From: Bemisia tabaci
Lineage: Eukaryota; Arthropoda; Insecta; Hemiptera; Aleyrodidae
Reading direction: 5' to 3'
Assembly: GCF_918797505.1 (NCBI RefSeq)
Contig: NC_092795.1
Coordinates: forward strand, 15,549,131-15,613,130
Length of the DNA stretch: 64,000 bases
Part shown: piece after piece, positions 48,201 to 61,951 of the stretch
Numbering within the stretch: position 1 is the stretch's first letter
How the letters are laid out: every line of letters begins with the position of its first letter
Made by a program: the position numbers and the translations under genes
The notes under the pieces: generated by a model
Databases searched by the model: none
Told to the model about the DNA's origin: nothing
What the model saw: the letters and a program-made list of their open reading frames with translations, nothing else

Positions 48201-51200
48201 ATGACCAACCTAATTCTGACGCTGGTTGGACTTTGTGCCGTCGGATCGTATGCTAGCCCACCACAACCTTTTGCGCCAGAGGATCCATTGTCGGACGAAT
48301 TTATAGACTACATCAACTCTGTGCAATCATCATGGACTGTAAGTAATCATGGTGGAATCTTGATGAGTTGGACACCTGTAGGACCAACGATTTTGTCTAT
48401 ATTGATTGAATTTCCGATTGATACAGTCATTGGCTTAGTTCAGATTTTCCCAGAAAAATTTGATTCATTGGAAATCAGCTGTAATCAGATAAGGTCTGGC
48501 ATTAATTTTGTTTTTTTGACAGACAGCCGTAATTAGGAGGAGTCCTCAGAGATGGATACTTAATATTTTGTAACAGCTGCAGGGGTTCTGTTACCAAGGA
48601 AGCAGGGAAACCCTGTGGCTGTGCAAGGGTAGTGATGGGTGCAGATAGGGCAGTTCTCAGTTGCAGTATTTCAAAATCTCCACGGCTAAGTAATTTTTAT
48701 TTAGAAAGGAATTTTTTTTCTAATTTTCTGAAATTTTTAATTTAGAACATAGTAAAATCATAAAGAACATTCAGTAAAATTTTCTACGAATTTCACTCAT
48801 CTGCTTCGATCAAAAGGGATGGAACATTAGCGGAGCCTCTGAGACACTACAACCAAGAAGTGCCTTTTCTGCACCCAGCACTTGAATTATTGAGAAGTGG
48901 ACATGCTATTTTCGTTTCATGAATTCTCATTCATAGGAAACGTAAAACGGCAACTTTGAAGAATGTTTCTTTCGCAAGATGACTTTTCTTTTCAGTATGC
49001 GTGGAAACTCAATGGCAGAGGTGCACAAAGTTTCTAAACACCAGCTGCTTTTCGGCATCCACTGCCTTTACTTTACTGTGAAAGTTTCGATTTTTCCTTG
49101 AAAAAGTGTCAATAAAGAATGATGCACCTATGATGATTACTATAATTTTTATTGTGAAAAGAGAGAAAGTCTAAACATTTTTTTCTTCATATTTGCTCCA
49201 AAAAAAGTATTCTATTTTTTGTGTGTACACCAGCTTAAACATGTTATTTAATAAAATGTGCAGAAACTGCAATGTGTTTTGTGCTTTATCTCTTAGAAAA
49301 TATTCATTGGGTTGTTTCACACAAAACATTTTTATTTGACATTTGATGCACTCTCAAGATTTGTGCAGTTGGTGAGTTGTATGAAATGTACTCCTCATGT
49401 TGCTTGAAATTGATCTATTTGAAAATTTACCCATTTTCCCTCATTAAATTGTTTCCTTTCAAGTGTTTCCTTCTTTTTTAAACAGGCAGGCAGGAATTTC
49501 CATGAAAAGACACCCCACAGCTACTTGAAGAACTTGATGGGCGTTCATCCTGATTCTGAAGAGCACAAACTTCCACGCTTGGTTCATTCAGTGGGTACAG
49601 AAGACGGAGAAATTCCAGACAATTTCGACTCTAGGACCCAGTGGCCAGAATGCCCCACCATCAAGGAAATAAGAGATCAAGGAGGTTGTGGATCATGCTG
49701 GGTAAGTGCAGTTTTTTCATTTTAACATCCTGTGCCTCTTTGTCATCCTTATTTCCTCAAAGGAACTTTAGTCTTGTGGGAGCACGATCCAACCTGGAGC
49801 AATAATCTTGTTGGGAATTGGTAAACCTCCTCATCAAGATTAGATTAATTATTTTTCACCCACTATATTTTTTTTTCTTTCTTTCTTTGGAGATCTGCAC
49901 TAGAGATACATAAAAAAACCTATCTTTACTCTCTAAAAATAAGTTTTTTGACCATCTTTATGTCTTTTCATACTAATGATTGGCCATTTTTTCTAATTTC
50001 TAAAACTCCCTAGTACCTTGGTACAACTTTTAAACTTCATAATCAAAATTTTGTCAGGATAAAATATATACCATTAATTTTTTTGCGGAACAGGAGAGAA
50101 TCATTTTCATATTTATTCTTGGCTGAATTCGTCTGTTAAGTACGACCTGGCTGCTTTTTAACAGTTCTGTCCTCTGTTCAGTGTGCTTAGCAATATTTTT
50201 AACAGAATACAGCAACTGCTTACTACCAGAAGCTTAATCAAAAATGTATTCACCCGAGCATACAAATGAGACAACTACCTTCAGAATGCATAACTAAACT
50301 GTCACAGAACCATGAAGGATCCCTATAAAATTTTTAATTTCTATTACTTCATCTTTATTTCACAACTTCAGTACCTCAAATGTAATCTCTTAGAAGCAAA
50401 CTTATGACTTGAATATTGTTTTTGTTGATATTAATCACCACATTTACCAACCACTTCAACAACAGTCTGATTCCATGTCAGGGTTTTGATTTTAAGGACT
50501 ATAAAGTTCATTTTAAAAAATGTAAATGATCGATGAACTGTAAAAAAGACTTGGCAAATGGTCCATTGGCTCATAGCAATCACTTAGACACGAAAAAAAT
50601 AGCGGTTGGCGGCAGTCGGCATTTAGGAAAGGACTATTTGTAGGTTTTAGTTACTGAGTTTCAATCTGTAGGAGAGGCGGGATAATCAAAAGAAATCAAT
50701 GAGATCTTAATAGTGATAGCAGCATTGCATAATCCGAATATATTCACTAAAAGTGTTGTCTGGAAATTAAAAAAATCACGTCAAATGAATTGATGTTCCC
50801 CTGTTAGTCCTTAAATTCAAGTCATAAAATAAAAATGTGACAGGATCTGTGAGAAGGGATCCTATCCTCTGCAAGAAAATGTTTCTAATCTCTTTGCCAA
50901 CACTTGATTCACGATTTTCTACTACCCAAGAATTTTAGTCTTGGAATTTCAGTTTTTGATATGTCAAGGTCAGACTTGCGCCAAAATTCCGGATTTTCTT
51001 TCGCCATGCATTTGCAAAAAGTCAAGGAAAATCTTCTTCCGGAAGAGAAGGTTTCTTTTCACAGATCTGGTTACAAATACATTCTTCGTAGAATCCGGAA
51101 AATATTTGGTAAAAAAATCTAGTTCTACCAATTGGAAAATTTTAGCAAAGAAACTATCTGTACGAAATATGATTCATAATCAGGAATTGAAGCGTAGAAG

Positions 51201-54200
51201 TCGAGCTTGAAAGATTTGTCAGGCATTGTTACAATGCCTGAAGTTATTCATACCTCCCTTATCCTAAATCCAATGAGTTAAATAAAACTTCCATTGGTCA
51301 ATTCTCAACCTATTCTGTCACTTTTATGAGCTTTTAGATATTTTAGGAAAAAAGAATTTTCAAATCATCTAAATTTCTCGCTTGTATAATTATTTTTCCA
51401 GGCATTTGGAGCAGTAGAGGCAATGTCAGATAGAACTTGCATCCACTCCAAAGGAAAAGTGAATGTTCATCTAGCAGCTGAAGATCTCCTGTCCTGCTGC
51501 TATGTTTGTGGTTTTGGATGCAATGGAGGTTTTCCGGGAGCAGCTTGGAAATTCTGGGTTCGCAGAGGAATTGTCAGTGGAGGAACCTATGGATCTCACC
51601 AGGTATTTGTTCAGCTGTTCACCAAATGTTTTAAAATTTTCCATTTTTATGTCTTTCAAATGCATTTGATCCAGGGGTGATTCTACTTAATCGGCAACAC
51701 TAGTTTCCTTCTTTTATAGGTGTCATTGGTAACAACTTACCTCTCCAAAGTTGAGACTTGTTTTACCACCTTGTTAAAATCCTCTCTGTTTTTCACGAGG
51801 ATTATTCACAAATTATTCATTGCATTTGGGAAGAGAAGTAACTCAATAGCCTTTCCTTCAAAGCTTTTGCTACTTTCTTCACATTTCGTTCTACAGATAC
51901 TTATGTGCATGAAGTAACTCAAAATAAATGAAGTGAAATTAATAAAATACTTACCTAAATAAATTTTATTATTTTCCTTCCTGAGGAAAGTAAAATAAAT
52001 AATAAAACAATTTCATTTGCACAATTGCACTTACTTATAATCGCTTGTAAAAATTAAGAAGTAGAAATAAGCCTTTTTGATTCTCAAAAATGTGTAGTGG
52101 CAACATTTTTGCACTTCAAATGTTGTTTTTAAATTATCAGCATTCTGAACACTTCAACTCTGATGCTTACAAAGCACAAAAGGTTCTGTTTTTTCATTAT
52201 GTATCCTTTTTTTAGGGCTGCAAACCATACTTGATCCAGCCTTGTGAACACCATGTTAATGGAACCAGACAAGCATGCTCAGAAGTTGGCAAAACTCCCA
52301 AGTGCACCAGCACTTGTGAAAAGGGTTATGATGTCCCATACAAGAAGGACAAACATTTTGGTGTGTACTGTTTCTTTTTTCTCTATTTTTATCTCTCCTA
52401 TCTTAAAGTAAATAATTTGCACAAAAACATCCTTCAATGTCATAAAATTTGTAGATCAAAACTCTAATATTCTGAAGCATGTTGTGATCACCATATACCA
52501 GATTCAAGATTATTTAAAGTTCATTTTAGATTTAAGTTTGAAGTATACAAAAAAAATTTTTTGGGAACCTGTCTTACATGTTATTGTACTATTAGGACAA
52601 ATATTAGCACAGATTAAGTTGTCCAGGCGTTTTAACCACTGACCGTGTTTTATTATGGTTCTTTTTTTATTCATTCTGAAAATTGCGCACTTCACAATGA
52701 GCAAAACTGTTCTACATTTTTATTTTCACTTTAAACAGGTGCCCATGCCTACTCTATCGACAGCGATCCTGCACAAATTCAAAAAGAAATTATGACTAAT
52801 GGTCCTGTTGAAGCAGCTCTCACTGTGTATGAGGACCTTGTCAGTTACAAGAAAGGTAATATTCTTTTACAATTTTAGAGTGTTTTTTGGAGATTGATTT
52901 TTCATCATGATCAACCTTATACTGTGTAAAAAAAAAAAAAAAAAAAAAAAAATTCCCTCAAAATATTTCATCTTCCCTGCCATAATAGGTACCCAGAATA
53001 AATCTCTTGATAGCCCTGTCGGTGATAGTACTTCCGCAAGACAGAAAAGATTGGTCACTAAGACTGTATTTACCCAAGCAATGAAGCAACAATCAATATG
53101 AACGGCTTGACCGGGAGTACAACAACAGCAGTTCATGAAACCAGTGTCAATTTTTCTCAATTTTGGATGTGAAAAAAATTTCGAGAATGGTGTCGAATCC
53201 TATGTAGTTTGAGACATAGAAGCGATTGTGCATGGTCTTGAGGCTCCCTGCGGCTTGCAGAGTTGTCAAATCGGCGTTTTTTACCGTTTTTGATTATTCT
53301 TCACGGGCATGTGACATAACTGATGCACTCCAGCCAACTTAGGAGCTTTTTAAACCAGAAAATCGGATGCCTCCGGTCATTTTACATGGGACAAGCTTGG
53401 TTTCAGTTTTATCGGTGAACTTTCGATTTTGACCCTAAAATAATTGAGTAGTATGTGCTATCTATATTAATGCAGAAGTCCTACCTACTTAGGCTACGTT
53501 TATCCAACAATAAAGGGGTGAAAATAGAAACTCGCCAGCAAGTCAGTCTTCATAACCATTCATCAGGTAGTGGGCGTTTGCTTTGAGCATTTCCCAACTT
53601 AACAAGAGTGATGATGTTTTGAATTGGCCCAGAAATTTGATCAGTTGTCAAGTCAATCCTCCTCTCTACTGGAACTTGATGGTAGAATAACACTGGATTC
53701 ACACTATTCTGTGTGGAAATCAAAGCCAAAAAATTCTAAAAATTCGCATTAGAGTTACAAAATAAATTGTAATGAGTTTCAATGCAAAACCAAGAGTGTT
53801 CAGCTCAGGCAGGTGTATTGGAATACGTAGCTGGGGTCACACCAAGAAACCCATACTAGTTTGGGTCTTTTTAGACCTCATTAGTAGATCACACCTGTCA
53901 TTACTTAGTATTCCAATGCATCTGCGTGAGGTGAACACTCTCCTTCCTCAGTCTTGCACTGAAACTCAAAAGAGTTCATTTTGTGACTCCAATGCTAATA
54001 TGTCTTAGAGTTTTTTGGCCTTGATTTCCTTGCAGAATAGTGCGGACTCAGCACTATTCCACGATCCTGTTACTTGCAGTATTCAGGCCACATTTCTAGT
54101 GTTTTTTCTTCTCTGTTCTCATTTTAATGTTGAGTGCAGGTTTGTCAGAATTTTCTGCAAAACATCGTTCTTTCTTGCTTTTGCTTTGTTTTTGCTTTTA

Positions 54201-54478
54201 ATATTGCACTGAATAATTCATGTGTCTGATTGTTCAACTCAAAAAAAAATGTTTTCCACATCTCAGGTGTTTACAAACATACAGCTGGCAAAGCACTTGG
54301 TGGTCATGCAATAAAAATTATAGGATGGGGTGTTGATGAACAAAGTAAACTACCCTACTGGACTGTTGCTAATTCATGGAACACCGATTGGGGTGACAAC
54401 GGTTTCTTCAGAATTCTCCGTGGTAAAGGTGAGTGTGGAATCGAGGATAGCATTCAAGCAGGTTTACCTAAAGAGTAA
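48201..54478 (+). CDS. Cathepsin B cysteine protease, six coding exons, 342 aa
   Basis: Papain-family (C1A) protease of lysosomes or the gut lumen. Coding exons 48201-48338, 49486-49701, 51402-51602, 52216-52360, 52739-52855 and 54267-54478 join in frame to 1029 nt, the usual length for the family. A hydrophobic signal peptide covers about residues 1-18. The propeptide includes [15 protein letters not shown] and runs to about residue 89. The mature enzyme starts near IPDNFDSR. The oxyanion Gln is 111 and the catalytic Cys is 117 (QGGCGSCW). The catalytic His is 286 in [11 protein letters not shown] and the Asn is 308 in NSW. The occluding loop keeps both histidines (CEHHVNGTR, His197-His198), the feature that gives cathepsin B its carboxydipeptidase activity. 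NGT in that loop is an N-glycosylation sequon. The intron before the last exon is 1.4 kb. Nothing is broken or missing. Confidence 0.97.
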
Positions 54479-55906
54479 GAAAATATCTCGATAAAGTTTA
54501 AGCATATTTTTAAGACAGTCATTACCGTAAATATTTAAGGACAGCTTAATTTTGAATCAATTTAAATGGTATCAGTACTTTAGTAGAAGCGTTTTTAAGT
54601 TGAGACTGTAAAACAGAACAAAAAATGTTTTGAAATGGCAAAGTTTTTTGTTAATTTGACTTCAACGCTAGTCAGACTTTCTTAATAGAACAAAAATTCT
54701 CAAATTTTATTCATCCTAAGTTTAAATCTATGCTTGCGCCCTCTGTAAAATTAACATTTTTTCGCCCTCTAATTTCTTTTATTTTTTAAGTACCATGAAG
54801 ATTATATTTTATCTCGTAATCAGTGTATTTCTACACCATTGATCAAGCCTCGAAGAAATGACACTCATTATTTGAAGAGTATCAAGTTTAAACAGCAGGC
54901 AGTTGTACCATAAGTTTTTGTCATGAGAATTCTATAGGTTGCTTAATCAATTTTCTTCAAGTCCTTATCGGTACTTTGAGTGTAGTATGATTTTTCAGAT
55001 GGAAATTTGGAAGTCTAAAATTTCATCTTATCAATAAGCTTACAAAATGCATTCGTGACTAATACTGTCTTTAAATTCATCCCCTCACAAAAAATTATGT
55101 ATTCTCGTACTTTTACTCGGAACTAAAATTATGTGGTCCCTTTTTATTTTCCTGCTAATTTCTACTTAATCTACCTAACATACTTAAGTTACTCCATGAC
55201 ACCACTATGTCTACCATATAGTAAAATAAGTCATTCAATCCCAAAGCAATACATATAATTTATGTCTCACAATATTTTTCATCCGTTTAATAGATGAAAA
55301 TTTGTAGAACATATTCCAATATAATCTGTAATTGTTCATTCAAAGTGAATTATTGTTGAACAGAGTTCTTTTAATGCTAAGAGAAATTCATCGACTTAGA
55401 TTTTTAAAGGTCTTATAAGTCTTTCAGTATGTTCTCAAAACTTTCCACCTGAAAGATAGACAAAGCCGTGTTTCTCACATGTAATGGTTTCAGTCTCGAG
55501 ATTTCCCAATAATGAATGTAAAAAAGAGCAATACTTAGCAGCTTTCAATACTCAATACTCAATATCCATGTGATACAAAATTGAATTAATTGTAAACTGT
55601 GATAAAACATATATTTTGTGATTTCGTATTAATTCTTAAGGTTTGTGTGAAATTTACTCATCATTAATACTCAAAAATATTGATTGCTGCTTAAATAATG
55701 AATGAACTTGAGCTTTAATTAAATTATAATTTTAATTTAATTATTACTTTAACATTTTTCCCCGGATCAAGCAACTACATAATTTTTTTCTGTAAATTGA
55801 GTGTCACTTAGTAGCTTTTAGAGTTAAAAATTTAATGATTTTTCAGTCGTTTTTTCTAATCATTCTCTTGTCTTCTCCGTGTTATTAAATACTTTTGTAC
55901 TTTAAA

Positions 55907-55912
55907 AATAAA
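55907..55912 (+). terminator. Candidate poly(A) signal for cathepsin B
   Basis: AATAAA at 55907-55912 is followed by a GT/T-rich stretch, as expected for cleavage. It would give a 3' UTR of about 1.4 kb. Nearer weak variants exist after the stop, so the true site may be earlier. Confidence 0.3.
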
Positions 55913-58900
55913 TGTTTTCTTTTGTCGTAAAGTTTGATTTTGTGCTACTTTTGTCTCCAGTCTATGAATTAATTAAGGTAGGCACCCTGTAACCAAAGTA
56001 ACCCTGTAGTGTGTGCCTAGCATGATTTGAACAAGGGTTCAACTTCCTCCGAAAACTACTGCTTGTATGTGAAAGCTGGGGCTTGTTTTAAGTTGTATAT
56101 GCAAAGTAAGGCCTGGCATATAAATTATTTAGTTCATAAAATATGCAATTCTGAAGATTGCAATTTTTTGATCCTGCTCCTTATCCCTCATCATACACCT
56201 GAAACGCAAGTATGCACCAGTGCACTCCCCTGAAAATATGTACATCTGCTTACCCTGAAATTGGCAAGTTGTGAAGAAATTTTGTCTCCTCATCTTAGAT
56301 TTTCAAAGAATCTGAGCTATGCGGCTATCCTAGCAGTAAGTGATGCAGTTCTGGACCCCCCCCCCTCCCCCAACGCATGCTCAGCCTCTTCCTTCCCCAT
56401 GGGGCATTACATATTTTGTAGACAGCCCTGAAGGGCTGAGTCTTCAATAACATGGAACTTCGAAATTAGAGATTTAGGCACATCTAAGTATTTCTTGCTA
56501 ATCTATGAAGTTTGGTTATCGAAATATGATTCGGCCAAATGTGCAAGGGATTTATTCTGGAAATTTAGTATTAGGTAAAATGCACAGGTTTATGATTTGG
56601 TAGATTCTTGAAAGAAAAATGCAGAATATTAAAATGGAAGGTAACCCCATGTAATTAAAATTGAAAACATGAAATAACACAAAATATAAGTACAGATGAT
56701 AAACATATAAAACATTGCTTAAAAAATATAAAATATAAATCATGAAATTAGAAGGAACTTAAAAAGATATCTATAATACTGCATGTACAGCCACAAAATT
56801 ACGACAAGTAAAAATGTACACATAATGCAAATTTACAAACACGAGTCAAATGCATAATCGGTTTACAAAATAAAGAAATGAATGAATAAATAAATAAATC
56901 AAATAGAAAACACTATCAAGACCAAAAACAAAAATAAAATGTAAAATACACGGAAACATTTCTCAAATTTTTATTACATAACATTGGGTATCACTTTCTA
57001 CCTCTGCATTCTGGTGCAGTGTGGAGGACTTCCTAGGGACTCAATTCATCAAAAGCAGGAAATCAAGTCATTTGGGTTAGAATTAAAGCCTGTATATACC
57101 AAACACTACAAGTCCTACAGTTGACCTAGGATGAATTATAAGTCTGGGATGAGATATATGTGATATTGGTAATCGAACACATTTCTTTTGTGTGCATTTG
57201 TTCTTGGATACAAACTTTACTTTTCATCAAATTGAATTTCCTCTAAACTTCAGCTTAACGACCTAGAAATACTGAGCAATTAAGAAACTCTAAATGACAA
57301 ACAACGCAGGATTAATTCTTCAATATTACAGTAGCAAAGTTAATACTCGTTCTCCAACATGATAAGAGTTTCTGCATTGCATCGCTAATAATGAGAATCT
57401 GATCAGCACCTGATTTCTTGTCTCGATTTATAAACTCAGAGAAGGAGTGATACTGAATCATCTCTCAGGCTATGATACTTAACGAAACCTCAAATTACAG
57501 AGGAATTTTTCCTTACACAAGGTTTTTTTCTTTTTTCAATTTGACAGTGGTTCCAGACAAAAATGCCCACATTTTGTAAGCCAACTTAGATTTGCTTTCT
57601 TTGAAGTAATTACATGAAATATAAAACTGAATCGAATAAAGGACACCAAAATGTATACTGCTTACAGATGATAGTAATGAAAGAATATTAAATAATACAA
57701 CTTCATCAGGTGATTGTTGGGCGTTCAGAATGTTGGTAACAATTACACATTGTTGTTTTCCTTGGAAGTTAAATGTGCGTTAATACATTGGACTCTGACA
57801 TTGAAACTCATAATATTTTAAGGAAAAATCTAACATAAACGTTGATAGGAAACAATGCAATGTATTTTATCTAAAACCAGATCTTGGTCGGAAGAACAAG
57901 GACCAATGGAAGTCAACGCTTCTCAGAATTCGCAAAAAAGAGCGGCATCTTAGTGATATAAAAATAGTATCAAAAACAGGAATGTATAAATTAGATAGTT
58001 GAGGATTGAACTACTCTTAAAACTAAAAAGTTTGTGCTACAATATAATTGGTAAGACTTTGTATCAGATATTTTGTACCAATAGCATTTCACAATGAATT
58101 CGATGAAAGAAAAATTTTGACCCTGCTTGGTTGATAACTGTAGGTTAACGGAAATTTTAGACATGTTATCTCTGGCAAATTCGTTTAATGTTTTCTTCTA
58201 ATAATTCTGCTTGCCAGACGCTCCATTCATGATGAGAAGTTTGGAAGTGGACCTGTAGACAAGGTATGAATTACAGCACTATGCAGCATATTTTCTCTTC
58301 AAGATCTGACGTAGAAAATAATTTCTATGATGGTGAGTCTGGGAATCAACTCCTAAGCGGGATGTAAATGTTTACAATCAACATTGGTTAGGGGGAGAAT
58401 TACGAATTAAATTCAAATTCCATTTGATCTGCATTAAAAACACTACTCGTTAATATTTTATTTGGGGTTTCATTTCCAAAAGTCCCTCTGTGTAAATTCT
58501 TTCTACGTAAGATTTTGAAAAAAAGAACACTTGCCATTTTTTGCTAGTTTAAACTATTTGAATGTTTGCTTTAACCTCTGATGAAAGAGCAAACAGATTA
58601 AATTATTGATAATTTATATTTGAAAAAGCATCAGTTTATAACACTGATATTCATCATCGAGTTACATTCTAGGTCTGGGTCCATTGGGTCTTTCCAGAAG
58701 AAAAGAGGGGTAAAACCTGCCTCTTATTGAAAGACTTTCTCATATATCGAGAAAGAATATTTTTTAAAAAAAAACTACGGAAGAATGTACACTTTCACTA
58801 CTTATTTAATGTATAATGTTGGTTCCTCAAATTCAAAATTGTTGCCTAAAAATGAATTTTACAATATTTTCTATCATTGAAGAAATAAGGTTACTCTTCA

Positions 58901-61637
58901 TGAGATCATTGTTGCAGACATGAACAAAAGGGGAAGCACGAGAACGGGGCAAGATCATACGAAGAAGGAGCAGAAAAGTGATGGATTGCTGGGCATATTA
59001 CTCTAGCTAAATAAATCCATAAATTGACAGTGAAACTGCAAAAATGCGTACATCCGCTGCCGTATTTCATAATATTCGCTCTAATTTTATTTCTCAAAAA
59101 GAGACTGAACCAACATCATGACTTGAAATTTTCACAGAATGTTTCTCACAACCAGGGAAAAAAATTACCAAAGTTTTCAAGAGCTAACGTGTAATAGTTT
59201 TCCCCGTAGAAAATAGGTATGACAGGAAGTCTGCGACGCCACAAACCATTACACACATTTCTGCAGTTTTATCATCCATTTATGTTATGCACCAGTAGAG
59301 TTAGCTTTGACTTAGGATGGAAGAAGAAAAACGCATGGGTGGGAAGAAAGAGATCGAATTTCCTCATTGAAACATTTAAGTAGCCAAAAACTAAAGAAAC
59401 AATAAATGAAGTATGAGGGATGTATAACAAGCGTAATACAGATGATCTACTAAGGGAGAGAAGAGGCTAAAGTAAGTTGGGATGAGGCGTAAAGATTAAC
59501 ACAGATGATTAAGTTTTTCCCAAGACCAATACATTCCTCTGACCTTAATTCCTTTAAATGTATCAAATTCTTTACTCTCATTTCAAGAGTACTAAGTTTG
59601 CAAAACAGCATGTAAAATATGCTCTTCAATCAAAAGGGGGCAAAATTTAAAAAGAGGGAGACATAAAGAGTACATAATTTAACCTACATCAGTGGACAGA
59701 TAGTCTAATATTTAACTCACTCTAAGTTCTTTCTTTTCAAATTGAAATATCACAAAAATGCTTCTTAATTAATACAAGAGTGCACCGCGAAGAAGAAGAA
59801 AAAAAAGAGGTAGGGATTGATCTCATTTTGATCTGAAGGTGGTAAAATTGTCTTAGCTTTAAATGTAAACCCAGAATTGGGAGTTCACCATGGATCTCTA
59901 GAAATAACAAGGCGAATTTTGAGAGATACTGTACCAATATAAATACTGTTAAAATGGCTGCTCCAGAGAGGATTTTAGCTGTATATGTATATAGCAGAGG
60001 CAGAGTCATCTTTCATTGCCTGAGAGACTATCTACAAGCTTTACTAAAATAAAAGTAATGAGGATTCCTGAGGGCAGCACTTTTCCTATGTATTTTGTAT
60101 GCAGAGTGTGTGATATTAAAATTATGCGCCTAAATGAAACGATGGAAGAAACAAGAGGATCGGCAAAACTGATGACTATGGTAAACTGTTACAAAACTAG
60201 GATGAAATTCCATATTTTTGAGAACCTTCACATTAAACTACTGACTGCAACCTCTTCATTTTTTTCTAGTATGAGTGTAACCCATTGTAAAATAAATAAG
60301 GTTTCAATGATACAGTGCTAGAAAGAAGATAATGTTACCTATGTACAAATTCAGTACATAGTTGAAGTAAAAAATGTGCAAAACTTAAAACAATGATTAA
60401 CACTGAAAGTACGGTGCAATTGGCTTTGTACAAAATAATTCAATATGGGTCGGAAACAAACCAAAAATATGGGAAACTCAGTTTCAAATTTTTTCATCGT
60501 CACAACATTTTTTCTCTTCTTTCAAGAAAAGGAAGTAAATTCATGAGAGCAAACATTAATTTAATGATAATTAAGTCTCAGCTTCTAGGACTTTTAAGAA
60601 ATAATACCTCACGAGAAATACAGATGTATAAGTAAGGCATGTATTTCAAAACACCTATTGAGTATTTTATGTTACTTATCATGAAAGCTATTGCCGTAGT
60701 AATACTGCATAGACATAATATAGGATTTTATTTGGCTCAGAATCATTTTGAGTTATTGCTGAAACATTCTCAGTGCAAGGTTTATAACTGCAAAATAATT
60801 TCATTATTGACATACTCTTTTAAGTCAAGAGCTTGATAAAACCTCATTAAATCAGTTTTTGATGAGCATATTTCTGTATTGATCTCAGAACCCGATAATG
60901 AAATGAAACAGTATAATGAAATGTCCTGGTAGATGTCAGTCACAAAAAGTCAATAATTCATAACTTTTTTGCTCTGAAACTGATCAAAGTTGAAAAATAG
61001 GAAATTTTCTGCACTAAAATTCAATGCAAAATTGAAATACATTTGGTCTAGCTTGAAAAACACGCAACTCAAGTACGCGAAATGGCAGATTTTCTGTTAC
61101 TTTCCACTTTTTTTAACAGAGGACCAACTATCGAATTTGCAGAAAATTTTACAGAATTTTTTATCATCCCTTCAAAAATATTATTCGAAATGTGAACAAA
61201 AATATTGGGCAATATTTTCTCAGAGGAAGAAAATGGTAAAATTTGATAGACTGCTATCAAGATACACGTTCATCTAGTTTCACCTTATTACCTTCAATAC
61301 TTCTTCCCCTGATCATTTTGCATTCTTTTTTGCCTTCAAAAATCACCAAAACTTCACTCTTGACCCAGACTAAGAGGCCTTTTCATTCAGTCAATGAAAC
61401 AGAGGAGATTATAAAATTAGCGAGAGAAAAAGACAACCTAAACAAAGCTTGAGTAGAGCTTTTGAAGTAGTAAGCAAGCCATTGATACTCATCGTTATCT
61501 AATAAATCTTTGAATGGAAAAATCATAATATTATATGATGCCTTCATGAGGTTTGTTTTTCGCCTTCGACATTCTTGAATTCATTCTCCTAACTGCCCTA
61601 TTTGTACTTCAGTACAAACACGATTACACCATGTTCA
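55913..61637. other. Region between two convergent genes
   Basis: No coding domain seen on either strand. It may partly be long 3' UTR of the flanking genes. A C-rich tract lies at 56356-56371. Confidence 0.45.
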
Positions 61638-61643
61638 TTTATT
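61638..61643 (-). terminator. Candidate poly(A) signal of the RapGEF-like gene
   Basis: AATAAA on the minus strand, about 310 nt after the stop codon at 61952-61954. Other minus-strand hexamers lie further on (for example near 56,550), so a longer 3' UTR is possible. Confidence 0.25.
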
Positions 61644-61951
61644 TCAAAAAAGTGATTGTGGTTTGAAATATTTGTATGATACAACAAAAATTGATTTGTC
61701 TTTTGGCCAAGTTCCAAAATTTTGGACGTACTGATTTTCTAAAAATGATACTTAAGCATTTACATAAATGCTTTGTCAGTATTTTAATTAAGAGTGCTAC
61801 TTAATTAGAAAGAGTAAAGTTAATTTTCAATGATTAATTACTAAATAAATAAGTCATTAAGTAAAATAAAATACTTTCAATTTGTATCACTTGTGCGCTT
61901 GCTGAGGAAGTTGGGCAAGATTTCTGGAAAACTCAGATCTTTTGTCACAGG

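Noticed and set aside
52867..53160. 97-codon minus-strand frame in cathepsin B intron 5
   Set aside because: Starts in a poly(A) tract and has no recognisable domain; likely intronic chance frame.
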